From positions 4,774,001 to 4,838,000 of the forward strand of contig NZ_AP025730.1 in NCBI RefSeq assembly GCF_023734135.1: DNA of 64,000 nucleotides. The letters run 5' to 3'. The position numbers were made by a program, and so were the translations under genes. Under the pieces are notes generated by a model. It saw nothing but the letters and a program-made list of their open reading frames with translations. It was not told the DNA's origin and did not search any database. Below, in pieces: positions 27,907 to 37,144 of this stretch. The DNA comes from Sphaerotilus microaerophilus (lineage in GTDB: Bacteria; Pseudomonadota; Gammaproteobacteria; Burkholderiales; Burkholderiaceae_C). Position 1 is the first letter of the stretch; each line of letters starts with the position of its first letter.

Positions 27907-29068
27907 CCGACGCTCCGGTCCCCTCGACCGCCTCGGTGGCCTCGACCTGCACCGGCACCCGGGCGGCCAGCGCGCACATCAGCTCGTAGGCGATGGTGCC
28001 CGCCGCGCGAGCCACCTCGTCGATCGGCAGCAGGCTGCCTGGAGTGCCATGGGGGCCGCGGCCCCAGAGCGTCACCTCGCTGCCGATGCCCGCCGCCGGC
28101 ACCGGCGTGAGGTCCACCGCCAGCATGTCCATCGACACGCGGCCGACGGTGCGGGTGCGGTTGCCATCGACCAGCACCGGCGTGCCCGGGCCGTCATGCC
28201 CGCCGGGGGCATGGCGCGGGTAGCCGTCGGCGTAGCCGCAGGCGACGATGCCGATGCGCATCGGCCGCGGCGCGCGGTAGGCGCTGCCGTAACCCACCGA
28301 GTCGCCGGTCTGCAGGTCCTGCGTGGCGATGAGGCGCGACTTCAGCGTCATGGCCGGGCGCAGCCGCCAATGCGCGGCATCGTGCTCGGGGAAGTCGGGT
28401 GCGCTGCCGTAGGTGAGGATGCCCGCGCGCACCCAGTCGGCACGCACGTCGAGCCGCTCGCCGTGGCGCAGGATGGCCGCGCTGTTGCTCAGGCTGCGCT
28501 CGCCGGGCAGGTCCTGCGTGGCCTCGACAAAGGCGCGCAGCTGGTAGGCGATGCCGTCCTCGCCGTCGCGGGTGGCGTCGGCATCGGAGAAGTGCGTGAC
28601 CAGCGAGATCTCGTCGACCTGCGGCAGCGCGTTCAGCCGTGCCCAGGCGCTGCGCAGCGCCGGACCGCGAAAGCCCAGGCGGTTCATGCCGCTGTTCATC
28701 TTCAGGAAGACGCGGTGCGGCTGGTGCGTCTTGTGGGCTGCCAGCCAGGCGATCTGTTCGTCGCAGTGCACCACGTGCCAGAGGTTCAGCCGCGAGCACA
28801 GCTCCAGGTCGCGCGGCTCGAAAGCGCCTTCTAGCAGCAGCACCGGGCCACGCCAGCCCAGCGCGCGCACACGCTCGGCCTCGGCCAGGTCGAGCAGCGC
28901 CAGTCCGTCGGCGCCGAGCAGGCCGGGCCAGACGCGCTCGATGCCGTGCCCATAGGCATTGGCCTTGATGACCGCCCACAGGCGCGCGTCCGGCGCATGG
29001 CGGCGGGCCTCGGCGAGGTTGTGGGCAATGGCTTCGGGATGGATCTGGGCGACGATGGGCCGGGGCAT
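27899..29068 (-). CDS. alr: Alanine racemase
   Basis: This 389-residue PLP enzyme converts L-alanine to D-alanine for peptidoglycan. The PLP lysine is Lys35 in [11 protein letters not shown]. The C-terminal beta domain carries the catalytic tyrosine region ([10 protein letters not shown]) and [12 protein letters not shown]. The start at 29068 ([18 protein letters not shown]) gives the normal length; the frame upstream looks non-coding. It is divergent from an LplT-type transporter gene, a pairing I recall from other Burkholderiales. Confidence 0.96.
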   Translation of the reverse strand: MPRPIVAQIHPEAIAHNLAEARRHAPDARLWAVIKANAYGHGIERVWPGLLGADGLALLDLAEAERVRALGWRGPVLLLEGAFEPRDLELCSRLNLWHVVHCDEQIAWLAAHKTHQPHRVFLKMNSGMNRLGFRGPALRSAWARLNALPQVDEISLVTHFSDADATRDGEDGIAYQLRAFVEATQDLPGERSLSNSAAILRHGERLDVRADWVRAGILTYGSAPDFPEHDAAHWRLRPAMTLKSRLIATQDLQTGDSVGYGSAYRAPRPMRIGIVACGYADGYPRHAPGGHDGPGTPVLVDGNRTRTVGRVSMDMLAVDLTPVPAAGIGSEVTLWGRGPHGTPGSLLPIDEVARAAGTIAYELMCALAARVPVQVEATEAVEGTGASGG

Positions 29069-29242
29069 GCGGGGATTGTGCCAGCGGGTATTCCTGGGGC
29101 CGGCGGGGCCGGGGCACCTGCGGGGGCGTGCTATAACCCCGCCGCGTTCAAAGACCGCAGGTAGGTGCGTGCCCACCGCCGGATTTCCGGGGGATCGCGC
29201 GGGCATCGCGATGCGCGGTCTGGCGGCCCCCACCCGCGCCGG

Positions 29243-30520
29243 ATGAAAAAAGGCTTTCACACCATCATGTCAGCGCAGTTCTTCAGCTCGCTGGCAGACA
29301 ACGCGTTGTTTGTCGCGGCGGTCGAACTGCTTCGCGCCTCGGGCGCCGGGGAGTGGCAGCGCGCCGCGCTGGTCCCCATGTTCGCGCTGTTCTACGTGAT
29401 CCTGGCACCGTTCGTGGGGGCCTTCGCCGACGCCATTCCAAAGGGCCGGGTGATGTTCATCTCGAACAGCATCAAGGTGGTCGGTTGCCTGATGATGCTG
29501 TTCGGATCGCACCCGTTGCTGTCCTACGCAGTGGTCGGGCTCGGCGCCGCAGCCTACTCGCCAGCCAAGTACGGCATCCTCACCGAGCTGTTACCCCCGT
29601 CCCAGCTGGTCAAAGCCAATGGCTGGATCGAGGGGCTGACGATCGCCTCGATCATCATGGGCGTGCTGCTGGGCGGCCAGTTGGTGGGCATCCACATCGC
29701 ACCGATCCTGCTGGGCTTCGACCTGCCGCTGATCGACACGAGCGTCGACACCCCGGCCGAGGCGGCGGTGACGGCGCTGATCATTCCGTACATCATTGCC
29801 GCGCTGTTCAACCTGCGCATCCCTCGCACCGACACCGAGCTGGAGCCCATGCCGTCGCAGCCGATGGTGCTGGTGCGCGACTTTGCCGACTGCAACGCCC
29901 GGCTGTGGAACGACAAGCTCGGCCAGATTTCCCTGGCCACCACCACGCTGTTCTGGGGCGTGGGCGGCAACCTGCGCTACATCGTGCTGGCCTGGGCCGC
30001 CGCGGCGCTGAACTACGGCGTCACGCAGGCCACCTCGCTGGTCGGTGTGGTGACCATCGGCACGGCGGTGGGCGCAGTGGTCGCGTCGGCGGCGATGAAG
30101 CTGGACAAGGCACCCAAGACCATCCCGCTGGGCATCGGCATGGGCCTGCTGCTGGTGGGCATGGTCTTCATCGACAACGTCTGGGTGGCCGCGCCCTTCC
30201 TGATCCTGCTGGGTGGCTTTGGCGGCTTCCTGGTCGTGCCGATGAATGCGCTGCTCCAGCACCGGGGCCATAACCTGATGGGCGCCGGCCGCTCGATCGC
30301 GGTGCAGAACTTCAACGAGCAGGCCTGCATCCTGGCGCTGGGCGCGTTCTATTCCGGTCTGACCAAGGTGGGCATGTCCGCATTCGGTGCGATCACCATC
30401 TTCGGCCTGCTGGTCGCGGCGACGATGTGGGCCATCGGCCACTGGCACCGCCGCAACTGCATCCGCCACCGCGAGGAGGTTGAGCGCCTGCTGGCGATCG
30501 CGCGCTGCGACGGGCACTGA
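29243..30520 (+). CDS. lplT: Lysophospholipid transporter LplT-like MFS protein
   Basis: This 425-residue inner-membrane protein has about 12 helices. Motifs such as [45 protein letters not shown] and [21 protein letters not shown] are the LplT signatures. LplT flips lysophospholipids into the cytoplasm for re-acylation by Aas; no aas gene is in the window. The start at 29243 (MKKGFHTIM) is chosen over the longer open frame because of the homologous start. Confidence 0.93.
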   Translation: MKKGFHTIMSAQFFSSLADNALFVAAVELLRASGAGEWQRAALVPMFALFYVILAPFVGAFADAIPKGRVMFISNSIKVVGCLMMLFGSHPLLSYAVVGLGAAAYSPAKYGILTELLPPSQLVKANGWIEGLTIASIIMGVLLGGQLVGIHIAPILLGFDLPLIDTSVDTPAEAAVTALIIPYIIAALFNLRIPRTDTELEPMPSQPMVLVRDFADCNARLWNDKLGQISLATTTLFWGVGGNLRYIVLAWAAAALNYGVTQATSLVGVVTIGTAVGAVVASAAMKLDKAPKTIPLGIGMGLLLVGMVFIDNVWVAAPFLILLGGFGGFLVVPMNALLQHRGHNLMGAGRSIAVQNFNEQACILALGAFYSGLTKVGMSAFGAITIFGLLVAATMWAIGHWHRRNCIRHREEVERLLAIARCDGH

Positions 30521-30522
30521 GC

Positions 30523-31464
30523 GTGAGCGCTGCACACCTGCAGGCGCAGCCTCGCCTGCTGGCCGTCGTCGCCCTGCTGCTCAACGCGACCACCTGGGGA
30601 CTGTCGTGGTGGCCGTTTCGCCACCTGCATGGGCAGGGCCTGCACCCGCTGTGGGTCACCTGCCTGGTCTACATGGTCTCGGCACTGGCCATCACGCTCT
30701 GGCGGCCGGCGGCCTGGCGGCAGCTGGCCGGCTCGCCAGCGCTGTGGGTCATCGTGCTGGCCTCGGGCGGCACCAATGCCGCCTTCAACTGGGCGGTGAC
30801 GGTCGGCGAGGTCACCCGCGTGGTGCTGCTGTTCTACCTGACGCCGCTGTGGACGGTGCTGCTGGCCTGGGGCCTGCTGGGCGAGCGGCCCACGCGCGCG
30901 GTACTCGGCCGCCTGGCGCTGGCACTGGGCGGCGCGGTGTTGGTCATCACGGCCGGCTCCAGCGGATCGGGCGGGAGCAGCAGCAGCAGCGCCTCTCCGG
31001 CCGGGCTCGGCCACATGGCCGACGCCCTGGGCGTGCTCGGCGGGCTGTGCTTTGCGCTGAACAACGTGATGCTGCGCCGCGAAGCCGCCCAGCCCGAGGA
31101 GGCCCGCGCGCTGGCCATGTTCGCGGGCGGTGCGCTGGTGGCGGGGCTCGTGGCGGTGCTGTGCTCGGCACGCATCGGCGTGTTCGGCCTGGCCGGCATC
31201 GGCTGGCCCGCCGGGGATGTGGGCCAGTGGTGGCTGCCCACCCTGGCGCTCGCGCTGGCCTTCCTGGTCGCCAACCTGGCGCTGCAGTACGGGGCGGCAC
31301 GCCTGCCGGCCAATGTGGCTGCGGTGGTGATGCCCACCGAGGTGCCCATCGCGACGCTAACGGCCATGTGGCTGGGCGGCGAGGCGGTGCAGCCGGCGGT
31401 CTGGCTGGGCGGGGCACTGATCCTGGGCGCCACGCTGCTGGCGGCCTTTGGCGAGCGGCGCTGA
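30523..31464 (+). CDS. EamA/DMT-family transporter
   Basis: This 313-residue inner-membrane permease has ten predicted helices in two EamA repeats (NATTWGLSWWPFRHLHGQG near the start; GGLCFALNNVMLRR opening the second). It probably exports a metabolite; the substrate is unknown. A Ser/Gly-rich linker (GSSGSGGSSSSSASP) separates the two halves. The start is GTG, 2 bp after the lplT stop, so the genes are likely co-transcribed. Confidence 0.88.
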   Translation: MSAAHLQAQPRLLAVVALLLNATTWGLSWWPFRHLHGQGLHPLWVTCLVYMVSALAITLWRPAAWRQLAGSPALWVIVLASGGTNAAFNWAVTVGEVTRVVLLFYLTPLWTVLLAWGLLGERPTRAVLGRLALALGGAVLVITAGSSGSGGSSSSSASPAGLGHMADALGVLGGLCFALNNVMLRREAAQPEEARALAMFAGGALVAGLVAVLCSARIGVFGLAGIGWPAGDVGQWWLPTLALALAFLVANLALQYGAARLPANVAAVVMPTEVPIATLTAMWLGGEAVQPAVWLGGALILGATLLAAFGERR

Positions 31465-31498
31465 GCGCTTCACCGCCCAGGAGGCCCACCGCGGCGGG

Positions 31499-32404
31499 TC
31501 AGACCGGCAGCGGCGCCGTCGGCTCGAACACGCGCTCGAAGGTCGGGTCGTGCCGCGCCAGCACACGCAGCAGGTCATCCTCGTCCAGCGGCGCGGCCAG
31601 GTAGGCATCGCAGCCGGCGAAGGTGGCGCGGATGCGGTCGATCGCGCCATGGCGGTGCGCCAGCGCCACCACCACCGGCGCAACGCCGTTGAGCATCGGG
31701 CGGCGCTTGATGCGCCGGCAGGCCAGGAAGCTGTCCAGCCCGTCCTGCCCCAGGCCGAGGAAGACGAAGCCGAAGGTCTTCATCTCGCAGGACTCCACCG
31801 CCGCCTCGGCGTTCGGCGCCAGCCCCACGCGGTAGCCGTAGCGCGTCAGCAGGTCACGCAGCAGGCGGCGCTCGGCCGGGCTGGCGCTGACCACCAGCAC
31901 CTCGTCCAGGCGCATCTCGCCCTCCACCAGCACCGAGTTGCTGAAGCCCGAGCTGCCACGGAAATCCTGCACCACCTCCAGCGCGTCCGCCGCGGCCTGG
32001 CGCGCACGTCCGCTCGGGCGATGTGGCCGGGCCGCCGCGGCCCCGCCGCCCGTTGCGCCAGACAGGCCCTGCACACCGGCCGGGCGCCGCACGCGCTGCG
32101 CGGCCAGTGCGTCGAGCGCCCGCTTGATCTGCAGCGCATCCACCGGCCGCGCCAGGTGGGCACCAGCACTCACCGGCGCCGACGGGCCGCCGACGAACAC
32201 CGCATCGCGCACCCGCCCGGCCCGGCCCACCGCGTAGATCGCCGCCGGCTGGTCGGCATCGGCCACGACGAGATCACACAGCGCCACCGCGGCCATGTCG
32301 TAGACCACCTGCATCCCCGGCGAGCACAGCCGGAAGAAGCTTTCGAGCGTGCTGCGCTCGAAGGCACTGAATCCGACGATGGCAACCCGTGGCACGGTGG
32401 TCAT
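31499..32404 (-). CDS. Tandem pseudo-receiver (response-regulator-like) protein
   Basis: This 301-residue cytoplasmic protein appears to contain two receiver-like folds: about 5-100 (RVAIVGFSAFERSTLESFF) and about 170-295 (EVLVVSASPAERRLLRDLL). In the second, the usual acidic pair is replaced by VSAS and the phosphoacceptor position in FVFLGLGQDGLD is Gly. Conventional phosphorylation is therefore unlikely. The domains are joined by an Ala/Gly/Arg-rich linker. Such degenerate receivers usually act by protein contacts; the partner is unknown. The start at 32404 (MTTVPRVAIVG) is chosen over a non-coding-looking extension. Confidence 0.7.
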   Translation of the reverse strand: MTTVPRVAIVGFSAFERSTLESFFRLCSPGMQVVYDMAAVALCDLVVADADQPAAIYAVGRAGRVRDAVFVGGPSAPVSAGAHLARPVDALQIKRALDALAAQRVRRPAGVQGLSGATGGGAAAARPHRPSGRARQAAADALEVVQDFRGSSGFSNSVLVEGEMRLDEVLVVSASPAERRLLRDLLTRYGYRVGLAPNAEAAVESCEMKTFGFVFLGLGQDGLDSFLACRRIKRRPMLNGVAPVVVALAHRHGAIDRIRATFAGCDAYLAAPLDEDDLLRVLARHDPTFERVFEPTAPLPV

Positions 32405-32756
32405 GGGGGTGGTTTCCTGGCTGGAGGCATTGCCCGGATTCTTCATTTCTGTAACGAGACGAGTCAAGGCGATGAGACCCCCCGATGCGGTGCTGTTCCC
32501 CCGCTTCGGTGGCACGGATCCGGGCGTCCCGGCCTCGGTGGCGCCGGTCGTCCCACGCCACGCGCACAACGTCACGGAAGGTCACGCAACGCCACGCCGT
32601 CGCCTGTCGCACGACCTGCCCGCCCCACTCAGCGGTCGCGGCTTGTTCAATTCGGGGCGCCGGACCCTGCGGCGGGATAATTCACGCCTTCCGCCCAAGA
32701 CCGTTCCCCCCTTCCACCCCTGCGCCCGACTTCCGGCCGCGACCTGGAGCCCCACG
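32405..32756. other. Divergent intergenic region, 352 bp without a gene
   Basis: This stretch separates the pseudo-receiver gene from the aminotransferase gene. The open frames crossing it have non-coding character. It includes a possible -10-like GATAATTC at about 32677-32684, about 75 bp before the aminotransferase start, and otherwise nothing recognisable. Confidence 0.4.
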
Positions 32757-33953
32757 ATGTTCGAACATGTCGAGCCCTATGCCGGCGACCCGATCCTGAC
32801 CCTCAACGAGAACTTCCAGAAGGATCCCCGGCCGGGCAAGATCAACCTGTCCATCGGCATCTACTTCGACGACGCCGGCCGCCTGCCGGTGATGGAGGCA
32901 GTGCGCACGGCCGAGACCGCCATGCTGGGCAGCATCGGCGCCAAGCCCTACCAGCCGATGGTCGGTGCCGCCAACTACCGCGAGCAGGTCCAGGCGCTGC
33001 TGTTCGGCGCCGGTCACCCGCTGCTGGCCGCTGGCCGCGTGGCGACCATCCAGACGCTGGGCGGCTCCGGCGGCCTGAAGGTGGGCGGCGACTTCCTCAA
33101 GCGCTGGTTCCCACAATCGCAGGTCTGGGTCAGTGACCCCACCTGGGACAACCACCGCGCGATGTTCGAGGGTGCCGGGTTCACCGTGAACACCTACCCC
33201 TATTACGACGCGGCCACCGGCGGCCTGCGCTTCGACGCCATGCTCGACGCGCTGCGCGGCCTGCCCAAGCGCAGCATCGTGCTGCTGCACGCCTGCTGCC
33301 ACAACCCCACCGGCGTGGACCTGACCCGCGCGCAGTGGTCGACGCTGATCCCGGTGCTGGCCGAGCGCGAGCTGCTGCCCTACGTGGACATCGCCTACCA
33401 GGGCTTCGGTGACGGGGTGGAGGAAGACGCCTTCGCGATCCGCGCCATCGCCGACGCCGGCCTGCCCTGCTTCATCGCCAACAGCTTTTCGAAGAGCTTC
33501 TCGCTGTACGGCGAGCGCGTCGGCGGCCTGAGCGTGATCTGCCCCAGCGCCGCCGAGACCCAGCTGGTGCTCGGCCAGCTGCAGGTGGCCGTGCGCAAGA
33601 ACTACTCCAGCCCGCCGACCCACGGCGGCCAGATCGTTGCGCGGGTGCTCGGCACGCCCGAGCTGCGCGCCAACTGGGACGCCGAGCTCGGCGGCATGCG
33701 CAGCCGCATCAAGACCATGCGCCAGCGCCTGCACGACGTGCTGGTGGCCAAGCTGCCCGGGCGTGACTTCAGCTACTTCCTCACCCAGCGCGGCATGTTC
33801 AGCTACACCGGCCTGAGCGCCGCCCAGGTGGATGTGCTGCGCGAGCAGCACGGCGTCTACCTGGTGCGCTCAGGGCGCATGTGCGTGGCGGGGCTGAACT
33901 CGTCGAACGTGGACGCCACGGCGCAGGCGATGGCAAAGGTGCTGGCGGGTTGA
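32757..33953 (+). CDS. tyrB: Aromatic amino acid aminotransferase (class I/II)
   Basis: This 398-residue PLP transaminase is of the AspC/TyrB type. It starts MFEHVEPYAGDPILTLNENF and has CCHNPTGVDLT and the PLP lysine Lys246 in NSFSKSFSLYGERVGG, followed by KNYSSPPTHGGQIV. It interconverts aromatic (or aspartate) amino and keto acids with glutamate/2-oxoglutarate. AspC-like specificity cannot be excluded from sequence alone. The start at 32757 matches the family; the long upstream frame is not coding. Confidence 0.93.
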   Translation: MFEHVEPYAGDPILTLNENFQKDPRPGKINLSIGIYFDDAGRLPVMEAVRTAETAMLGSIGAKPYQPMVGAANYREQVQALLFGAGHPLLAAGRVATIQTLGGSGGLKVGGDFLKRWFPQSQVWVSDPTWDNHRAMFEGAGFTVNTYPYYDAATGGLRFDAMLDALRGLPKRSIVLLHACCHNPTGVDLTRAQWSTLIPVLAERELLPYVDIAYQGFGDGVEEDAFAIRAIADAGLPCFIANSFSKSFSLYGERVGGLSVICPSAAETQLVLGQLQVAVRKNYSSPPTHGGQIVARVLGTPELRANWDAELGGMRSRIKTMRQRLHDVLVAKLPGRDFSYFLTQRGMFSYTGLSAAQVDVLREQHGVYLVRSGRMCVAGLNSSNVDATAQAMAKVLAG

Positions 33954-34075
33954 ACTGAGCAGCGGCTGCGGGCGGCGCATCGAGCACTTCGCCAGTCGCC
34001 CCTGACAATCTGCTGCATCGGCCCGCATCGCTTCGGCAGTCTGCCCACTGCCTTTTGAGACGGACCCGCCAGAGA

Positions 34076-34109
34076 CTCCTTCCATCGACAAACTCAACGA
34101 TGGAAGGAG
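34076..34109 (+). promoter_or_regulatory. Perfect 12-bp hairpin covering the ribosome-binding site of the next gene
   Basis: CTCCTTCCATCG at 34076-34087 is perfectly inverted as CGATGGAAGGAG at 34098-34109, with a 10-nt loop. The right arm is the Shine-Dalgarno sequence (GGAAGGAG) of the cyclodeaminase gene, 7 nt before its ATG at 34117. In mRNA the hairpin would hide the ribosome-binding site. As DNA it could be a dyad operator. No T-tract follows, so it is not a terminator. Confidence 0.7.
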
Positions 34110-34116
34110 ACAGTCC

Positions 34117-35202
34117 ATGGTCCGCCCCACCAGCCGCCCCACCCGCCACCTCGGCACCGACGATGTCGTCGACTGGATCCGCCGCGTCGGACTCGGCCGC
34201 TGCATCGCGCAGGTGGCCGAACGCATCGAGTTCGACTTCCTGCGCTGGCCCGACTTCGACAAGAGCGCCCGGGTGGCCTGCCATTCCAGCGACGGCGTGA
34301 TCGAGCTGATGCCGATCGCCGATGCCGAGCGTTTCGCCTTCAAGTACGTCAACGGCCACCCGGTCAACACCCGTGCGGGGCTGCCGACGGTGATGGCCTT
34401 CGGCGTGCTGGCCGACGTGGCCACCGGCGTGCCAAGGTTGATCAGCGAGCTGACGCTGGTCACCGCGATCCGCACCGCGGCCATGTCGGCCGTGGCCGCC
34501 CGGGCGCTGGCACGGCCGGGCAGCCGCACGATGGCGCTGATCGGCAATGGTGCGCAAAGCGAGTTCCAGGCGCTGGCGATGCGGGACACGCTGGATATCC
34601 GCGCCCTGCGCCTGTTCGACGTCGACCCCGCCGCCACCGCCAAGCTGGCGGCCAACCTGGCCGGCCAGGGGCTGGCGATCACCGTCTGCCGCAGCACCGC
34701 CGAGGCGCTGCGCGGCGCCGACATCGTCACCACCGTCACCGCCGACAAGCAGCGCGCCACCATCGTGACGCCGCAGATGCTGGAGCCCGGCATGCACCTG
34801 AACGCCGTGGGCGGGGACTGCCCGGGCAAGACCGAGCTGCATCCGCAGGTGCTGCAGCGCAGCCGGGTGTTCGTCGAGTACGAGCCGCAGACCCGCATCG
34901 AGGGCGACCTGCAGCAGATGCCAGCCGACTTCCCGGTCACAGAACTGTGGAGGGTACTGGCGGGCTCGGCCACCGGGCGGCGCAGCGCCGACGAGGTGAC
35001 GGTGTTCGATTCGGTGGGTTTTGCGCTGGAGGATTTCAGCGCACTGACCGTTCTGCACGAAGCCGCGCAGCGGTTGGGCCTGGGCCGGGAGATCGACCTG
35101 GTGGCAACGCCCACCGACCCAAAGAATCTGTTCGGACTGCTGCATCGCGAACCCGCCGCCCACATGATCGCGACCCAAGCGCTGACCTCGGCCACGGCCT
35201 GA
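34117..35202 (+). CDS. Ornithine cyclodeaminase family protein
   Basis: This 361-residue NAD-dependent protein is of the OCD/mu-crystallin family, which deaminates ornithine to proline or acts as a ketimine or related reductase. Visible motifs are FKYVNGHPVNTRAGLPTVMAFG, the Rossmann region MALIGNGAQSEFQALA and HLNAVGGDCPGKTELHPQVL. DSVGFALEDFSAL near the C-terminus is typical of true ornithine cyclodeaminases. Its ribosome-binding site lies in a strong hairpin. The convergent neighbour is an Lrp/AsnC regulator, a usual partner for amino-acid catabolic genes. Confidence 0.9.
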   Translation: MVRPTSRPTRHLGTDDVVDWIRRVGLGRCIAQVAERIEFDFLRWPDFDKSARVACHSSDGVIELMPIADAERFAFKYVNGHPVNTRAGLPTVMAFGVLADVATGVPRLISELTLVTAIRTAAMSAVAARALARPGSRTMALIGNGAQSEFQALAMRDTLDIRALRLFDVDPAATAKLAANLAGQGLAITVCRSTAEALRGADIVTTVTADKQRATIVTPQMLEPGMHLNAVGGDCPGKTELHPQVLQRSRVFVEYEPQTRIEGDLQQMPADFPVTELWRVLAGSATGRRSADEVTVFDSVGFALEDFSALTVLHEAAQRLGLGREIDLVATPTDPKNLFGLLHREPAAHMIATQALTSATA

Positions 35203-35221
35203 ACGCCAGTCGGGCCGGCCC

Positions 35222-35647
35222 TCAGAGAAACGACGTCAGCAGGATGCTGGTTTCGGTGTTGGCGATGCCCTTGATCAGCCGCACACGTTCCAGCACGCGC
35301 GACAGCTCGGCCATGTTCTCGGCGCGCAGTTCGGCCATCAGATCCCAACGGCCGTTGGTGTCGTGCAGGCCGCACACACCGGGCTCACCCAGCAGGGCAG
35401 CGACCACCGCGCGGGTCTGGTTGCCTTCCACCAGCACGCCCATCCAGGCACGGATCCAGGTGGGCTCGTCCTCGGGTCGCACTTGCAGGGTGTAGCCGGC
35501 GATCACGCCCTCGTCCTCCAGCCGCCGCATGCGATTGGTGACGGTGCCTCTCGACACACCGAGCTTGCTGGCCAGCGCCTGCACGCTCAGGCGGGCGTCG
35601 CGGCGCAGCAGCGTCAGCAGTTCGCGGTCGGTGTCATCGAGTTTCAT
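35222..35647 (-). CDS. Lrp/AsnC-family transcriptional regulator
   Basis: This 141-residue regulator has an N-terminal winged helix (MKLDDTDRELLTLLRRDARLS, LGVSRGTVTNRMRRLEDEGVI) and a C-terminal RAM ligand-binding domain (residues about 65-135). It is probably an amino-acid-responsive octamer or dimer. It is convergent with the cyclodeaminase gene across a 19-bp gap and is a candidate regulator of that gene. The start at 35647 is the standard family start. Confidence 0.92.
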   Translation of the reverse strand: MKLDDTDRELLTLLRRDARLSVQALASKLGVSRGTVTNRMRRLEDEGVIAGYTLQVRPEDEPTWIRAWMGVLVEGNQTRAVVAALLGEPGVCGLHDTNGRWDLMAELRAENMAELSRVLERVRLIKGIANTETSILLTSFL

Positions 35648-35714
35648 GTCGGGGGCCGGCCCGCTCAGGCGGGCCTCGGCTCCATCAGTATCGCGCGGCT
35701 GCCCCCTGAAACGC

Positions 35715-37130
35715 TCAGGCCCAGCGCGCCGGCAACTGCGCCAGCACGTCCCAGCCAGCAGCACGTTCGATCACCTCACCGGCGGCCAGGAGGCGGTCCT
35801 CGCGGAACTTGTTGGCCACCAGCTGCACACCGGTCGGCAGGCCCTCGGAACGACCGGTGGGTATCGACAGCCCCGGCAGGCCGAGCACCGCGGTTGACAG
35901 CAACGGCGACTGGGCCAGCAGGATCTGCTGCACCCGCTCGGGGCTGTGCTGGTCGTCGTCGATCGGCAGTTGGCGCTCCCAGGAGTTGGGCATCAGCAGC
36001 ACCGGGTAGCGCTCCAGGAACACCGCCCAGTCGCGCGCGATGTTGAAGCGCCGCGCCAGCGCCTCCAGCACCTGGTCGCGACCCCAGTCCGGCGTCACCG
36101 CCAGGTACAGCTCCAGCGCGCGGCGCAGCGCGTCATCGCCGTGCTCGCGCATGAAGGCGGCGCCACCGCGGCGCATGTCGTTCATCACCAGCGCGAACTG
36201 CATCGCCGACACCTCGGCAAAGTGCGGCGGCTCGGCCTCCTCCACCGTGTAGCCGGCGGCCTCCAGCCAGCGCGCGGCCTGCTCGCAGGCTTCGACGACG
36301 CTGCGATCGACGGGCGAGCCCTGCCAGCCGGTGAACAGCGCCACCCGTCCGGGCCGGGCGGCGTCGGGCTGCTCGAGCGGCGCGGGCACCCACTGCGGGT
36401 CCAGCGGCGTGCCCTGCGCCATCACCTGCAGCGCCAGGCGGGCGTCGCGCACGCTGCGCGTCAGCGGGCCCTGCACCGACATCAGCTGGTTGGTGACGAT
36501 GCGGTTCGGCGCACTGGCCTTGTAGGAAGGGACGCGACCCACCGAGGTCCGCAGGCCCACCACGCCGCAGGCCCAGGCCGGGTAACGGATGGAGCCGCCG
36601 TAGTCGTTGCCATGCGCGATCGCGCCCAGGCCGGTGGCCACCGCCGCTGCAGCGCCACCGCTGGAGCCGCCGGGCGTGACCCGCGCATCGAAAGGGTTGT
36701 GCGTGCGGCCGTGGAAGCTGTTGTCGGTGAACCAGCGCAGCGAGAAGGCCGGCGCGTTGTTGCGGCCCACGATGATCGCCCCGGCCTCGCGCAGCGAGCG
36801 CACCAGCGGCGAGTCCTCGGCGGCCACGTTGTCCTTCAACGCGGCCACGCCGTCGGTGGTCGGTTGCCCGGCCACGTCGACGTTGACCTTGATCGTCACC
36901 GGCACGCCGTGCAGCGGGCCGAGCGACTCGCCGCGGGCCTGGGCGGCGTCGGCGGCATCGGCGGCGGCGTGGGCCTCATCCGCCAGCACGGTGGCCAGTG
37001 CGTTGAGCTGAGGGTTGACCGCCTCGATGCGCGCCAGCACGCTGTCGGTGGCCTCGCGGGCGCTGATCTGGCGGTCGCGGATCGCGCCGGCGAGTTCGGC
37101 GGCGCCGAGGCGCCAGGGTTCGGTGTTCAT
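35715..37130 (-). CDS. Amidase (amidase-signature family)
   Basis: This 471-residue amide hydrolase has the Ser-cisSer-Lys triad: Lys81 (VTIKVNVDVAG), Ser157 (PGGSSGGAAAA) and Ser180 (NDYGGSIRYPA). The family includes many substrates; none can be assigned from sequence. It lies 14 bp downstream of an M20 amidohydrolase gene, which itself follows a Bug-type receptor. The set looks like one operon for uptake and hydrolysis of an amide or N-acyl compound. Confidence 0.92.
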   Translation of the reverse strand: MNTEPWRLGAAELAGAIRDRQISAREATDSVLARIEAVNPQLNALATVLADEAHAAADAADAAQARGESLGPLHGVPVTIKVNVDVAGQPTTDGVAALKDNVAAEDSPLVRSLREAGAIIVGRNNAPAFSLRWFTDNSFHGRTHNPFDARVTPGGSSGGAAAAVATGLGAIAHGNDYGGSIRYPAWACGVVGLRTSVGRVPSYKASAPNRIVTNQLMSVQGPLTRSVRDARLALQVMAQGTPLDPQWVPAPLEQPDAARPGRVALFTGWQGSPVDRSVVEACEQAARWLEAAGYTVEEAEPPHFAEVSAMQFALVMNDMRRGGAAFMREHGDDALRRALELYLAVTPDWGRDQVLEALARRFNIARDWAVFLERYPVLLMPNSWERQLPIDDDQHSPERVQQILLAQSPLLSTAVLGLPGLSIPTGRSEGLPTGVQLVANKFREDRLLAAGEVIERAAGWDVLAQLPARWA

Positions 37131-37144
37131 GCGGTTCTCCTCAT

